64,000 bases of DNA from Oidiodendron maius Zn (Eukaryota > Ascomycota > Leotiomycetes > Myxotrichaceae), in assembly GCA_000827325.1 (NCBI GenBank), contig KN832885.1, positions 248,001 through 312,000 on the forward strand, given 5' to 3'. A program made the translations under genes and the position numbers. This document shows positions 35,058-46,773 of the stretch, in pieces. Below the pieces are notes generated by a model, which saw only the letters and a program-made list of their open reading frames with translations, was not told where the DNA came from and did not search any database. Each line of letters opens with the position of its first letter. Within the stretch, counting starts at the first letter, position 1.

Positions 35058-36038
35058 ATGGCCGCGTTTTCTAGAGGCCTGCGAGCCATTCCCCGACCCG
35101 AGATACTTTGTGCGCGGGGCCGATCGTTTTCGACGAATCCGATAGCTAATTCAGGACATAATCGTTGGTCGAAGATCAGACACGACAAAGGTGCCAAAGA
35201 CGCCAGTAGAAACCAACAACGCTCCGCATTTGCTCACGAAATATATCTCGCCTCGAAGCGTATACACGTCCCCTACTTTTGGATGTCCTACGGCTAACCC
35301 TACCTGCAGTCCATGGCGGCGATCCGAATTTCAATCCTAGGCTGGCTACGGTCCTCTTAAACGCTAAGAAAGGTACACAATATAGAGTTGTCTCTCCACA
35401 AACAGATCCAAGGCTTACCATAGATAGCCGGCGTCCCAAAAGCTGCAATGGAGGCAGCAATCGCTCGCGGGCAAGGGAAATCCGCGACTGGAGCCGTCCT
35501 CGAGAATATGACGTTCGAAGTCATTATGCCACCTTCCATTGCAATGATCATAGACGCCGAAACAGACAATAAGAATAGGACAATGATGGAAGTTAAGATG
35601 TTGATTAAAACCTATGGTGGCACTGTATCACCTATTAATTATTTATTCCAGAGAAAGGGGCGAATAACCTTCGAAAAAGACGAAAGAAATCTGGGCATTG
35701 ACGATGTCATGGACGATGCTATAGAAGCGGGTGCAGAAGACATTGAATCGGATGAAAACGGAGATCTTATAGTATGGACTGAACCAAATAAGACTACGGC
35801 TGCGGCCACTGCGCTGCAGAATTGTCTGGGCATGAAAGTGCAGAGCTCAGATATTATTTGGGACGCGAACGAGGATACGAAAGTCTCACTTGTGTCGGAA
35901 AGTGACGCTAGGAATCTGTCAGCCTTTATTGAAGAACTGAGGGATAATCCGAATGTCCAGGGCATATATGCCAATGTCGCCCCAGGCAGTCTGCCTGATG
36001 ATACATGGGATGAATTGCAGGGTCAATTAGACGCATAG
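35058..36038 (+). CDS. Mitochondrial YebC/TACO1-family translational regulator
   Basis: Exons 35058-35259, 35310-35372 and 35428-36038, giving 291 residues. An Arg-rich leader with few acidic residues (FSRGLRAIPRPEILCARGRS) marks mitochondrial import. The YebC signature follows: GHNRWSKIRHDKGAKD, YLASKLHGGDPNFNPRLA, GVPKAAMEAAIARGQGK, then the alpha/beta domains. Human TACO1 promotes COX1 translation and the yeast homologue is Dpc29; bacterial relatives act on ribosomes stalled at polyproline. The second intron must end at ATAGATAG to give KKA-GVPK; the earlier TAG would shift the frame. Its downstream neighbour is PET100, another cytochrome oxidase biogenesis gene. Confidence 0.92.
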
Positions 36039-36301
36039 AGTATAGAGGAGATGTATAGAATATTGTAGAATAGTTGTACAGCAATAACAGACATTTCTCC
36101 CCTGCCAGCTGGCTCCATAGAGCAGTAAACCTCCAACCGTATATACTCGTTATGCCAATTTTACATACCAAAACGCCTCCAATGCAGAACTCCGGTGCAG
36201 CCAGACATCGTTTGAGTAGCCTCAACTCGTCGAATCTCGCAATGATCTAGACCAAATGCTACTAGTATTCCACTCATCTTTCCATGTGTTTAATTCTTGC
36301 C

Positions 36302-36623
36302 TCAACTTCCCTCTTTCGTGCTCTGCTGAAGCTTGGCCTCCCTCTCCAGCCTCTGCTCTCTCAAGAACAGTCTTTTTGCCTTCAATCTCTCAAGCTCTGC
36401 ATGGATTTCATCTCTCTCGAACGGGACTCGGTTCGTCTGTTCCGGTTTAGGCCAAAAATCGGGTACAGAGAATCGATTGTCGAGGTTTGTGCCGTAGTAA
36501 TACATAATAGCAATAGGAAACATGATGTACATGCCGAACTGTAGACGGCATCAGCATACCCGGCTTTCGGGAAAGAGGTAAGGCAAGACAGACCTTGAAG
36601 ACCTCCAGATTAGGACCGCCCAT
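36302..36623 (-). CDS. PET100: Cytochrome c oxidase assembly protein Pet100
   Basis: Inner-membrane chaperone for complex IV. Exons 36623-36594 (only ten codons, MGGPNLEVFK) and 36538-36302, joined over a 55-nt intron into 88 residues. The join gives EVFK-FGMYIMFPIAIMYYYG, where the hydrophobic stretch is the single membrane anchor, then NRFSVPDFWP and a charged amphipathic helix of RDEIHAELERLKAKR type. The human protein (about 73 aa) has the same layout. The short first exon is easy to miss; the second exon has an internal ATG that would produce a protein lacking the conserved N-terminus. Confidence 0.9.
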
Positions 36624-36863
36624 TTTGAGGATGTAATGGGACGATGTTCCAAATATTGGACGGTAGATGAATTTGGATTCTGTGTGCAATATCTCGCAAA
36701 TGCATAATATATGTTTGCCTCAGTTGTAAGGCACAAATAAATCGCTCTTTCCGGGCCGAGGTATATACCCCACAATTGGATGATTATCTACCGACAGCTT
36801 TGTCCAGTGCATCAATTTATCCTTTATCTTTATTAACGTTTCGTATATATATTGTTGATTATC
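36624..36863. promoter_or_regulatory. Divergent promoter, PET100 / enoyl-CoA isomerase
   Basis: 240 bp. An inverted CCAAT box (ATTGG) lies at 36775-36779. One gene encodes a respiratory assembly factor and the other a peroxisomal beta-oxidation enzyme, so joint control by carbon source is conceivable but unproven. Confidence 0.45.
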
Positions 36864-37767
36864 ATGTCGTCTCCAATCAGTTGCGAGTATAAAGGCAAAA
36901 TTGCAGTTATAACCATAAACAAAGATCACAAGCTTAATGCTCTAAACCAAGATGAATACTACGAGATTGCTAAATATATGAGAGAAATAGCCACTCACGA
37001 CGAGGTTTTTATCACAGTTCTCACAGGCAAAGGTACATTCCAGCACTAATTTTGAGTATCTCTAATTGACCTTGCGGTAGGGAGATATTTCTCGGCGTAC
37101 GTCTCAGAAACATTATGCATTCTGATCTCTAACAACCTCCAGGGGAGCAGATGTAGGAGCCGCGAGGCCAATGCCAGATTCCGCGGACCCGGCACAGAAA
37201 TTTCTACGTACTTTCGTAGCTAACAATCTTAATATCACGCACGCCTTTTACACTCATCCCAAGATCCTCATCGCCGCGTTAAACGGGCCAGTCATAGGCC
37301 TGTCGGCCGCCCTTATCGCCCACTCAGACTTTATCTATTGCACGCCTCACACCTTCCTCTTAACTCCTTTCTCCAGTATCGGTCTCGTAGCGGAGGGCCT
37401 TGCCTCCAGGGCATTCGTCCAGAGGATGGGCATTTCTAAAGCCAATGAAGCTCTGATCATGAGCAAGCGGATCACAGCTGAGGAGTTGCTGCACGTGGGC
37501 TTCGTCAACAAAATTTTTGACTGCAAGAAAGGCGAGGACGAGAAGTTCCGTAATCTGGTATTCCAAGAGATTGAGGAACGGCTTGGCAGTCATCTGGTTA
37601 GCGACAGCTTGACAAAGATCAAAGCCCTGATTCGGAAACCGGAGAGGGATCTCATGGATGCGCAGGGTGTTGCTGAGGTCTTTGGCGGCTTGGACAGATT
37701 TGTGGCAGGTATCCCGCAGGAACAGTTTAGGAAGCTTGCCAGTGGAGAGAAAAGACACAAGTTGTAG
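36864..37767 (+). CDS. ECI1: Peroxisomal delta3,delta2-enoyl-CoA isomerase (crotonase family, Eci1-like)
   Basis: Moves the double bond of unsaturated acyl-CoA so that beta-oxidation can continue. Exons 36864-37032, 37081-37096 (16 nt) and 37143-37767, giving 269 residues. The micro-exon supplies YFSAG of the oxyanion-hole motif GKGRYFSAGADVGAAR; without it the reading fails. Other crotonase marks are KLNALN, ALNGPVIGLSAALIAHSDF, SSIGLVAEGLASRAFVQRMG with the expected catalytic Glu, and ANEALIMSKRITAEEL. The C-terminus HKL is a PTS1-like tripeptide (yeast Eci1 ends in HRL), supporting peroxisomal import. Introns are 48 and 46 nt. Confidence 0.9.
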
Positions 37768-37944
37768 ACCATAGGCTAGCATTTGTATTGAAATATCACC
37801 ATCTCCGTGTACTGTTGACCTCATAATTCAAAGCTCTGTGACAACTCCTCAACTCCGTCGAAATGCATATAGAAATAGCGCCGTCCAGTAACTCCAGAGC
37901 CAGCATTCCAAACTCCCTTCCTCATGTAGGCCGAAAGCAATCAC

Positions 37945-38507
37945 TCATTCCTTGTCTCTTTTAACCTCTGGGCCAGCCTCCCCTTCTTCCATATTACGTC
38001 TCAGTTTCTCTTCTTGTTTCCTCCAGTGGCTCCCTTCCTCGTAGTTCTTGCTAATACCCAGTGCACTCCGAAACCTATCATCCTGTTTGATCTTGGCCTC
38101 TGCAAGTTCATGAACCTGATGCATTTTCAAGCCTCTGCTATTAGGGCCACGATTTCTCTCGCTCTCCTTAGTCAATTTCTTTCGTAGAGCATCTGTTTCC
38201 TTCTCGATTTCTTCCTCGTCGATACTGGTAGGTGTGTTAGTATATCTGATCGAAACTTGAGGCCACAGGATACAAACCCTTTATCTTCTAAGAAATCTCG
38301 GAGCTCAAACACTTTAACCTCAATCTCTCTCTTACGGTCGTGCTCGAGTATCTCTTTGTCTGGTTGTCTCTGTCGATGCTTCAAGCTATCGAGATCAGTG
38401 GAATATGGCTTCCCTTGATCGCGGGGTTTCAAATGCGCCAAATTGCGCTGAACGTAGCCGGAGGTACCGCTACCGCGGGGCGTAGAGAGTCCAACATTAG
38501 AAGACAT
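37945..38507 (-). CDS. CWC21: Pre-mRNA splicing factor Cwc21 (cwf21 domain)
   Basis: Small NTC-associated spliceosomal protein related to the N-terminus of SRRM2. Exons 38507-38278 and 38224-37945 with a 53-nt intron (GTTTGT donor, ATACTAAC branch), 169 residues. The start [26 protein letters not shown] is diagnostic. The cwf21 helix pair follows across the splice junction: [35 protein letters not shown]. The remainder is charged and probably disordered. Convergent with the isomerase gene and divergent from CDC123. Confidence 0.92.
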
Positions 38508-38810
38508 AATTTTTGCGATATGGGAGAATAGGTGCTTGTCAGGTACGTTTAGGACGGAGATGATGTTCAGCTAGGATGAGGGTTGGAAAGGTCGGGGCGG
38601 ACAGAAGATAAACTCCCATTATCGAAAAGTTAAAGTCGGTGAGAAGCGGCAGTATTTATGCGTCACATCAATAATGCCCCGCCAGCTTCTTCCCTATATT
38701 TTTGACAAATCTCTTCAATTGCTGGATCATCTTAGGATTGATTGATAGATTTGTCTTGCGATTTTATTTGCATTCCTTTCTTCGTAAAAGCTATTATCCG
38801 CCCACTCAAA
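38508..38810. promoter_or_regulatory. Divergent promoter, CWC21 / CDC123
   Basis: 303 bp between the starts of a splicing factor and a translation-initiation assembly factor. No specific site identified. Confidence 0.45.
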
Positions 38811-40064
38811 ATGCCAGGACTAGACTCCATATCCAGTGGTCAAACACAGTCAGAACCTGTCAACAACCTCCCGTTCAGTCCAGTCTCAAAGTCGCATATT
38901 TTGCACTGTTCTTTCGATTATTGGCATCAAAAGTATAGATTCGCTCTATTTATTAATGCTAATGCTAATTAGTCTCACAGATATCGGTCGTCAACATTGA
39001 AATCGAGAATCATTCCCCTCTCTAAACCCTTCTTAAACTACCTTCGAGAAGACGGAATCATCCTCCCACCGTCAGATACGCCCACGTTTCTTGCCGGAAC
39101 AACTGATGACACAAGCACATCTGAGGGTTGGGATGAAGAGCCAGACACAGATCCTTCTCACAACTTTCCGGAAATCCATCAGCAGATCAAAGACACCATA
39201 AAGGAATTAGGCGGGGTCGTGGCGCCGAAGTTAAACTGGTCTGCTCCAAAAGATGCAACGTGGATTTCGATGAAGAAGAATTCGATGGAGTGCGCAACTG
39301 CCAATGACATTTACCTGCTACTAAAGAGCTCGGATTTTATAACACATGACCTGGAGCACGCCTTCGACGACACGGATCCAAAATCTGATACTGAGATCAT
39401 GCAAGAAAATATTAAGTATGTTTTGGTCCTGAGAAAATGGTTCAAAGTGAACCCCTCTTGCGAATTCCGTTGCTTCGTTAGGGAGAGAATGGTAGTTGGG
39501 GTGTGTCAACGAGATCTCAATCACTTTGCATTCCTGTTCCCTCTAGTAGACAAGTTGCGGAGTACCATCTTGACTTACTTCGAGAGTACTTTAAAGGACA
39601 GCTTCCCTGATGCAGATTTTGTCTTCGACATCTACCTTCCAGAACCATACGACAAGGTACGGCTCATGGACATTAACCCTTGGGCGCAGCGAACGGACCC
39701 CCTCTTGTTCTCATGGTTAGAACTTCTCACTCTTCCTGTCCCGAAGCCCTTACTTGGTATCCCAGGCTCCTCTGACGAGGCCGAGATTCCGATAGCGAGC
39801 TCGGATGAGGATACCCAAGACGACGAAGCAGAGGTGGAAGAAATCTGGACGCCAGAGTTTAGACTGGTGCGGAAGGACGACCCCGAGGCTTATAGTTTCA
39901 GCACGCCACAGTACAGTGCGCACAAACTACCAAAAGATGTCGTAGATGCGAGCTTGGAAGGAGAATCTGGTATGAAGGAATTTGCTGATCAGTGGAAGAG
40001 AATGCTTGATGGCAACGTGGAGATGCAACATCCTGGAGAGATCGAGAGTGATGATGAGATATAG
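38811..40064 (+). CDS. CDC123: Cdc123/D123, eIF2 assembly chaperone
   Basis: ATP-grasp-like protein that assembles the eIF2 heterotrimer and so controls translation initiation. Exons 38811-38932 and 38981-40064 around a 48-nt intron, 401 residues. The splice restores [19 protein letters not shown], the family's N-terminal hallmark. Further marks are [45 protein letters not shown] and [19 protein letters not shown] with the metal-binding DIN. The C-terminal extension is acidic. Confidence 0.95.
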
Positions 40065-40397
40065 AAGACATATAGAATTTATATTCCATGTACAAATAAA
40101 ATATGAAAATCCGATACAGTTTAACATTATATCAGATGCGTGATAATGTATCCTCTACTACGTCGTCCAAATTCTACCTTACGACATAAAACGCCCTAAA
40201 CCGTAACAGAAGGACGGATTCTATCGCAGTGTTTATATAAATCACCCTTATTCAGGAAGGTATATTATCCCTCTCCTAGTTTCTGAGGGGCGTTCTTTTC
40301 CTCTTTCCCGACAGTTCGCAGTACACATGAGTAGTAGCCTAACATAGCCCCTTAGGTTGTGCCCGATTCAAGTTCCTAATGAGGCTTTCGAGTCTTC
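40065..40397. other. Intergenic, nothing recognised
   Basis: About 333 bp downstream of CDC123, AT-rich, expected 3' UTR; no coding signal. Confidence 0.45.
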
Positions 40398-40535
40398 CTA
40401 GCCAAACACCTCTTTGATAGCCCCATCCGTAGTTGAGCCATATTTGCTAGCCAGCCTCGCTTGTACCGCCAGGCTGGAGGCTTGGAGTCTCGCACGATGT
40501 GCAACCCAAGGAAATATATAAGTCCAATGAAGCAT
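40398..40535 (-). CDS. Possible 3' exon or small ORF of an unidentified gene
   Basis: A 45-codon minus-strand frame whose last 30 residues look protein-like (ASSLAVQARLASKYG then TTDGAIKEVFG). A second minus-strand stretch at about 40547-40630 (VQAPSSDLWAEKENEIKQI) also looks coding, and a CCAACTAACC branch-like site lies at about 40642-40651. A small multi-exon gene between about 40.4 and 40.9 kb is possible, but I could not join the pieces in phase. Confidence 0.25.
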   Translation of the reverse strand: MLHWTYIFPWVAHRARLQASSLAVQARLASKYGSTTDGAIKEVFG

Positions 40536-41057
40536 ATAAGATTACGATAGAGAATCTCTGGCCATCAATTTGCTTAATTTCGTTCTCTTTTTCTGCCCAA
40601 AGATCTGAAGATGGGGCTTGTACAAAAGTATCATATGTAAGGTTAGTTGGCTCTTTTCATTTTATGCCGGCACTGTCCGACCTTTCCGGGCACCGTAGTC
40701 TGGCGAGAAACATATCTGAGACGACATTCCTCCAAGCTGGCCAGGTCGATACATTCGTCACAGAACTCAATGTTCGATTTTACAGACGTTCAATCTTTTT
40801 CGTCACTAGCCTTGATAATGTCATATCCCAAAATCTAGGAGCTGATTCTGACCTGTTCTTTGAGAATAGTAAATCCTAGGCAGCCGAGAATGTTCGATAT
40901 ATAAATAGCCGATAGATTCACAGCCTCGTCAGCCTCGACTGCCTCGCAGAATCCGCCTCCGCCCCCAATACACTCTCCACATCTGCGGACGTTGAAGTCT
41001 CAACAGCTCCGTCCACAGATACTAGTGTCAAAGACAGACGGAGGTGGAGGTGCAAAT
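40536..41057. other. Upstream region of the DUF3684 gene, unresolved
   Basis: About 520 bp. A plus-strand frame at 40499-40879 overlaps it but has no recognisable domain. The last 150 bp is C/T-rich, as in fungal 5' leaders. Confidence 0.4.
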
Positions 41058-44000
41058 ATGGACTTCACCAAGCTGAGGGCCGCGGCTCTCAAGGATGGTG
41101 ATGACGAGGAGGCCGTCACTGTCAACACGCGCGCACTGATTGACAAGGTCCTGGCTCGATATTCTGGAGAATGGACAACACTGCGAGAGTTACTGCAGAA
41201 CGCTGCAGATGCACAAGCCTCGTCTGTCACGATCAAATTCGAGACGCTGCCCTCATCATCGGTTCCCCTTTCGAATACGACAAACCAATCCGAGATTCTG
41301 AAACACGTTCTTTCAAATCACACACTGAAGAGATTACTGGTATCGAATGATGGACTGCCATTCGGAGTCAACGACTGGTCAAGATTAAAACGGATCGCAG
41401 AGGGCAATCCAGATGAGACGAAGATTGGGGCATTTGGCGTAGGATTCTACAGCGTGTTTGCAGACTGCGAGGAGCCATTTGTTAGCTCGGGAAGTCAGGC
41501 TATGGCCTTTTACTGGAAGGGGAATTCTCTATTCACGAGGAAACTACAGCTCCCTGCAGATGAGGCTAATCCTGCTACAAGCTTTGTCCTGGACTATCGA
41601 AACATCACTACGCCCATGCCGAACCTTTTGTCCATATCGCAGTTTCTGGCGACGAGTTTGACCTTTGTGGCCTTGCAAAATATTGAACTCTGGGTCGACG
41701 AATGGAAGATAATATCTTTACAAAAGAAGGCAGCTCCGAGCGTTGCGGTTCCTATAGCTCGAGATGTGGACACGAAGACAAAGGAGGGCTTGATGCAGGT
41801 CAGCAGCATGGATCGAGAGAGTGTACAGATGGATGCCACTTTTATGAACGTGGTTGGATGGAAGCCTTCGATTGTAGCCACGAAACCTGGAAACTATGAT
41901 ACTGGTTACGGTAGTAACTCTTCTGATGTGCCTTCTCTGAGATCATTTTTCTCAAGACTTACGTCAACTACTAGTACCACTCAACTGAAGACCAAGGCCA
42001 TGCGGGAGGCGCAAGCAATGCAGGAAATTGTGCTCGAAGATTTAACAGCCCTGACCACTGCTCATGTGTTCTTACGGGTTACGACTGCTGTGGTCAAAAC
42101 CTCCGTCTCTGCGTCTTTTGCAGCTGAGTTGGAGCGTGCAACGAAGAAGCCACCTCCAAAGACCACTAAATTGGCTATTCTCACCTCTTCCTACGATGAG
42201 ACCGCAGCTTCTGCCAAGGAGAACCCTGTGGCAAAAGCTGTGGACATTTTCAGCTCGGTGCTTCCTAGCAAGAAGCCAGGTGGTCGCATCTTCATAGGCT
42301 TCCCTACGCATCAAACTACGGGCGCTGGTATGCATCTATCAGCACCATCGGTTATTCCCACGGTTGAGCGAGAATCAATAGATTTGAATGCCAGATGGGT
42401 TAGGACATGGAACGTTGAGATGCTCCGAGTGGCAGGAATCATGACTAGACTGGCGTTCGCTAATGATATGGCAGATCTCTCTGCCAAGATTAAGCGTGCG
42501 GCAGAAGCGGCAGGTAATAAAGTCACGAAAGACTTGATTACCAAGTTCTATCCTGAAGCGCAGTACACTCTTCAGACGTTCACTTTCGGAGATTCCACGC
42601 CAAGTTCTCAAGTGTCCCAAATAATCGAAGAGGCCTTCTGGACAACATATAGAAAACCATTTATAGAGATCTACAGCACGCAAGGTATATTGCCAACAAC
42701 TCATGTTCGACTGGCCTTGGAAGATCTAAGTGGTTTTGTGGAAGGAATTCCCGTCGTGCCGGAGGGCATTGCCAATGAGCCCTTCGTCAAGAAACTGAAG
42801 GATTTTGGCTTGCTTACGGAGATCACAATCAGTGATGTCAAGAAGGAATTAGAAGCGAAGGCGCTGAATAAAACTCAACTCATCCAATTTATTGGATGGG
42901 CTGGCCGGAAAGCCATCAGTGGTGATATTGATGGTCCGACCATTCATTCCTTGATGGAAGTTGCTGTTGCAACTATGAGCGATGAAGGACAAGGCATCAT
43001 TATTGCCTTGGGAAGCGTCAAGAACTATATCAATGTCAATAAGATCCCAGCTGAAATGCCACTTCCTCCTACAACCATACCGTTCCAGTTCACTCGCCAG
43101 TCGTCCGCAAACGAGCTTCAGGCGTTGGGCTGGGAGCCTCTAGATATTGTTCCTTGGCTCCGTTTCTTGATAGAAACGAACGATAGGAGAGATGCAGACA
43201 CAAACATTACTTTATCAGTGAAGTTTGCTGCCCAAGTTCTTGCTATTCTATCTAGATCGTGGGACAGCTTGCAGCAGTCAAAGGTGGCGGTTATCGGCTT
43301 ATTGCAGCACTTGCCCGTTGTGCCCACGACAGCTGGTATGAAACAGCCAGGAGAGGCATTCTTTCCTAGTGTCAAGCTCTTCGACGACCTTCCAATCGTC
43401 ACCTCGTGCCCTGGTGTGAAGGAGAAGTTCCTTGCTGCTATTGGGGTTCGGAAAACCGTCGATTTGGAAACTATCTTTAATCGCCTGCTTGGGCCTTCTG
43501 CAGATGCTAAGGAAGGTGAGATTTCTTCACATAAACGGCATATGGAGGTTATAAAGTATCTGGCATCCGTCAGGAACGATATTCCTCCTGAAGACCTCAA
43601 GAGATTGAAGAGCTCGCCAATCTGTCCTGCCGAGGCTGGACCAAAGGGCCAAGAGAATTCTCTTGGTACAGCAAGACTCTACAGGGTATCTGAACTATTC
43701 GAACCCAAGGACTCTCTGCGTAGCCTTCGGCTACCGATTCTTCAATGGCCTGGGTTGGCAAGCAGCTACAGACCAGGATCTCCAGAGGGCCAGTTCTTGT
43801 CTTCTCTCGGACTCCGACCACACCCTTCTGTTCCGGAGTTGATTGATATGATGGCATCCAGTAATATAGAGCTGAGAAATAACTCTATGATATATTTCAT
43901 TGCCAATCATCATATCAATGGCTATGCCTCCTTCGACGTTTTTTCTACAACCAAGCCATTTTTGCCTCTGTTAGGAGAGAAAAGTCGCCTAGTTTCGCCA

Positions 44001-46433
44001 GCGGAGTGCTTCACCAATGAGAAGTGTGTCGTCCTTGGATTCAACATTCTGCTAAAGGAGCTACATATCCATGCTAATGTAAGTAACACATATCTAGACA
44101 TTGATTAATCACTAACCGTACCGTAGAAATTTGGCGTGGCAGCCGACCCGCCTATTACCGAGTGTGTCAATAGACTCCTTGCAAGGCCACCTCAGAATAA
44201 GCGCGAAGCTTCCGTGCTCTTTGGATACTTCTCTAGTCGACTAGGCGAAATTGGCCAGAATCACGTTGCTAAGCTTCAGGATGCGCGCATCGTGCCTGTT
44301 TTATCCCAGACAAAGGCGGAGAATGGCTTCCTCAACGAAAAACCTCATGTTTCCAGAGAGATTAGACTCCTAACACCAAGGCAATGTTACCTTGGCAGTT
44401 CAGCTACCTATGGCGAGATTTTTGACTTCGTCGACTTTGGAAACGAAGCTAACTCTTTCTTACTTAAATGCGGTTCGAAAAACGAACCGACTAGACTTGA
44501 AGTTGCCGCATTTGCATGTAGCGAACCGGCTCGCCTATTGGGTATCATGCAAAGCTCTGAGAAGTATTTGGCTATGCTGAGGAGTCTGGCAGAGGATGCT
44601 GCAACATTAAAGAGAGACAAGACACTTTGGAGACGCATGAAGACTTCCAAATTTCTGCTTGGATCAATCGAGATTCCCGGAAATAGTGGCCGCAAGAAGT
44701 CTGAAAAGCCCTCTATAGATCGGGATGGCAACGGTTCAGATGAGGATGGTGATGACGCTCCTATTCAGCAGTACCAGTTAGCTCTACCAAGCCAAATTGT
44801 GATTGTGGATGACTATAGGAGCTATCGGCTGTTCAAAAAGTCACTTATATCTGCACCAATGGAGGATACCCTAGAAGATTTCTATATTGCACTTGGATCG
44901 TCTCCGTTAGGAAGTCTTGTTCAAGAGGACCTCCGACTCGGTCACGCTAGCGAGAAGCAAGAATCTGCTGTGATCCTTCGAGGTCACGTTCTCGAGCGAT
45001 CAAAGCTATTCCTCTATGAGTCTGCTAGGGATAATATCAAGCACGACAGTCGATGGTTGGAGAAGAACCTTTCGATACAGGTTGTAAGCTCAATTTCACT
45101 CCGCCGATCCCTTCAAGGCCATACTCTCTCACATACGGAGAAGAGGTCGGCGGCAATTACGAGCGAGCGAAGCCGTGGCCTAACGCTCTATGTCACTCCA
45201 GGAAATTATGATCCATACCAGATCAGTCTGGCTGTCTGCCCTGTGTTGCTTGAGCGTCCCACTCAACAATCGTTCCTGACCTTTGAGACATTCCTGACTC
45301 TCAACCTCCTGCAGCTCCGCTCTCGTGGGTACAACGTAGAACGCATCCTGCGACAGAAAGCAGCGGAGCAGCGGATAGCTGAGGAAGAGCGAAGGAAGCA
45401 ACTTGAAGCTGAACAAGCACAAATTCGACAGCGGGAGCAGGAATGGCCATTGGTCCAAGCGGCGGCACGTGAAGCACCTCGCGAAGAGAGTGTGGAGCCT
45501 TCACCACCAATGCCTGGCTCATTCGGCCCCGAATCACCTCCCGATGACAAGAGACGATCGCACAAAGGATTGTTTTCAGGACTTACCCGACGCCTTGGAA
45601 TAAATGGTGGAGGCGAGGTACAACAGCATCTTCAGAACTTCCTTGGTGGTGATCATCCGAGCCAGCCACCTCAAATTGAAGAATCACCCACTCAGCCCAA
45701 GAACCGTTCTGGATCGCCCACAAACCCAGGAGCTGGTACAGGGAAAGTCTCTTCCCCAGCCGCTGTCCAGCAGAATCTCTTGAACGCAATCCAAAGCTCT
45801 CGCGCTTACAACTCGTCCACTCTCTTCTCACCACCTACAACGCAAGAAATTAAGGAGCAGGCGTCGTATTGTGACTCTACGCCAGAAGCGAACATAACTT
45901 TCCTTGCCGACACAGCTAATGGGATACGCATCTTCATCTCCAAGACACATCCTACCTCACCAACAGAATTCCTGACGCAGAACTCATCTGCTCTAAACGC
46001 CTTTGCTGGTCTGATATCTGATGTTGCGGATATTTATAACTTACCAAGGAAGGCACTGCATATCTTTGCGGACGATAATGGGGGCACAATTGCCTTCAAT
46101 TCAAAAGGAAGTATCTTCTGCAACTTCAGGTTCTTTTCACAGTTACACCAACGGAAAATGAACTCGGGAGAAGGTAAGGTTGATGCTGCGTCATACTGGT
46201 GGGTGGTGATCGCTCACGAGCTGGCCCATAATCTGGTCAAGGCGCACAGTGCTGAGCATAGCTTCTACACGTAAGCACCCCTCAACTTTAGATATTTATT
46301 AACAGAATAAAACACTAACTTCAATAGTGAAATGCTGGTATCGAACTACTTTCTGAAGATGATGAGCAAGTCAAGTTCGTACTTACTTCCCCCGCCTGCG
46401 CAACAGAATGCAGTGGCGAGTTTGCTAGACTAG
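41058..46433 (+). CDS. DUF3684 protein: HSP90-type (GHKL) ATPase with C-terminal metzincin-spaced HExxH motif
   Basis: Exons 41058-44078, 44127-46270 and 46328-46433, giving 1756 residues. The N-terminus is a sacsin/Nov-like GHKL ATPase: LRELLQNAADA with E44, N48 and D51, SNDGLPF (96-102, D98) and KIGAFGVGFYSVF (122-134). A long DUF3684 core follows, then a coiled coil (about 1411-1446), a proline-rich disordered linker, and a small C-terminal domain with VVIAHELAHNLVKAH: H1704, E1705, H1708 and H1714 have metzincin spacing (HExxHxxGxxH) except that Gly is Val. The last intron falls just after this motif, and the final exon ends AVASLLD. The likely ATG is 41058, with family homology from residue 20. 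The ATPase suggests a chaperone-like machine; peptidase activity is inference. Confidence 0.85.
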
Positions 46434-46773
46434 GGATGGTTGTTTTCATAACTTTTCAACAATTCATTTAGAGGCGCCAAGGCTTGGTTGGCGTTCTGCA
46501 TATATTTGCATAGTTTGGTTTGTATTTGTATAGCATAGATCACCATAGATATATACGGAAAGAGATTCTCCATAATTGGAAAGCTTGTTATTATACCAAC
46601 TCATACTCAATCACCTCTCTTAGGGCGACCTACAAAGCCGAATCGTGCATTCACGTGATCGGCTCTTGTACGAACCTGAACCGGACGCGATGACGGTACC
46701 TAGATGAAATTCGCATCAAACTTCGACGACTTGAACCCACTGGCAGCTGCTTTGTGTTGACAATTCTAAGTCA
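46434..46773. other. Intergenic, DUF3684 3' flank and MnmE promoter
   Basis: 340 bp, AT-rich in the first half. Nothing beyond expected UTR and promoter sequence. Confidence 0.5.
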
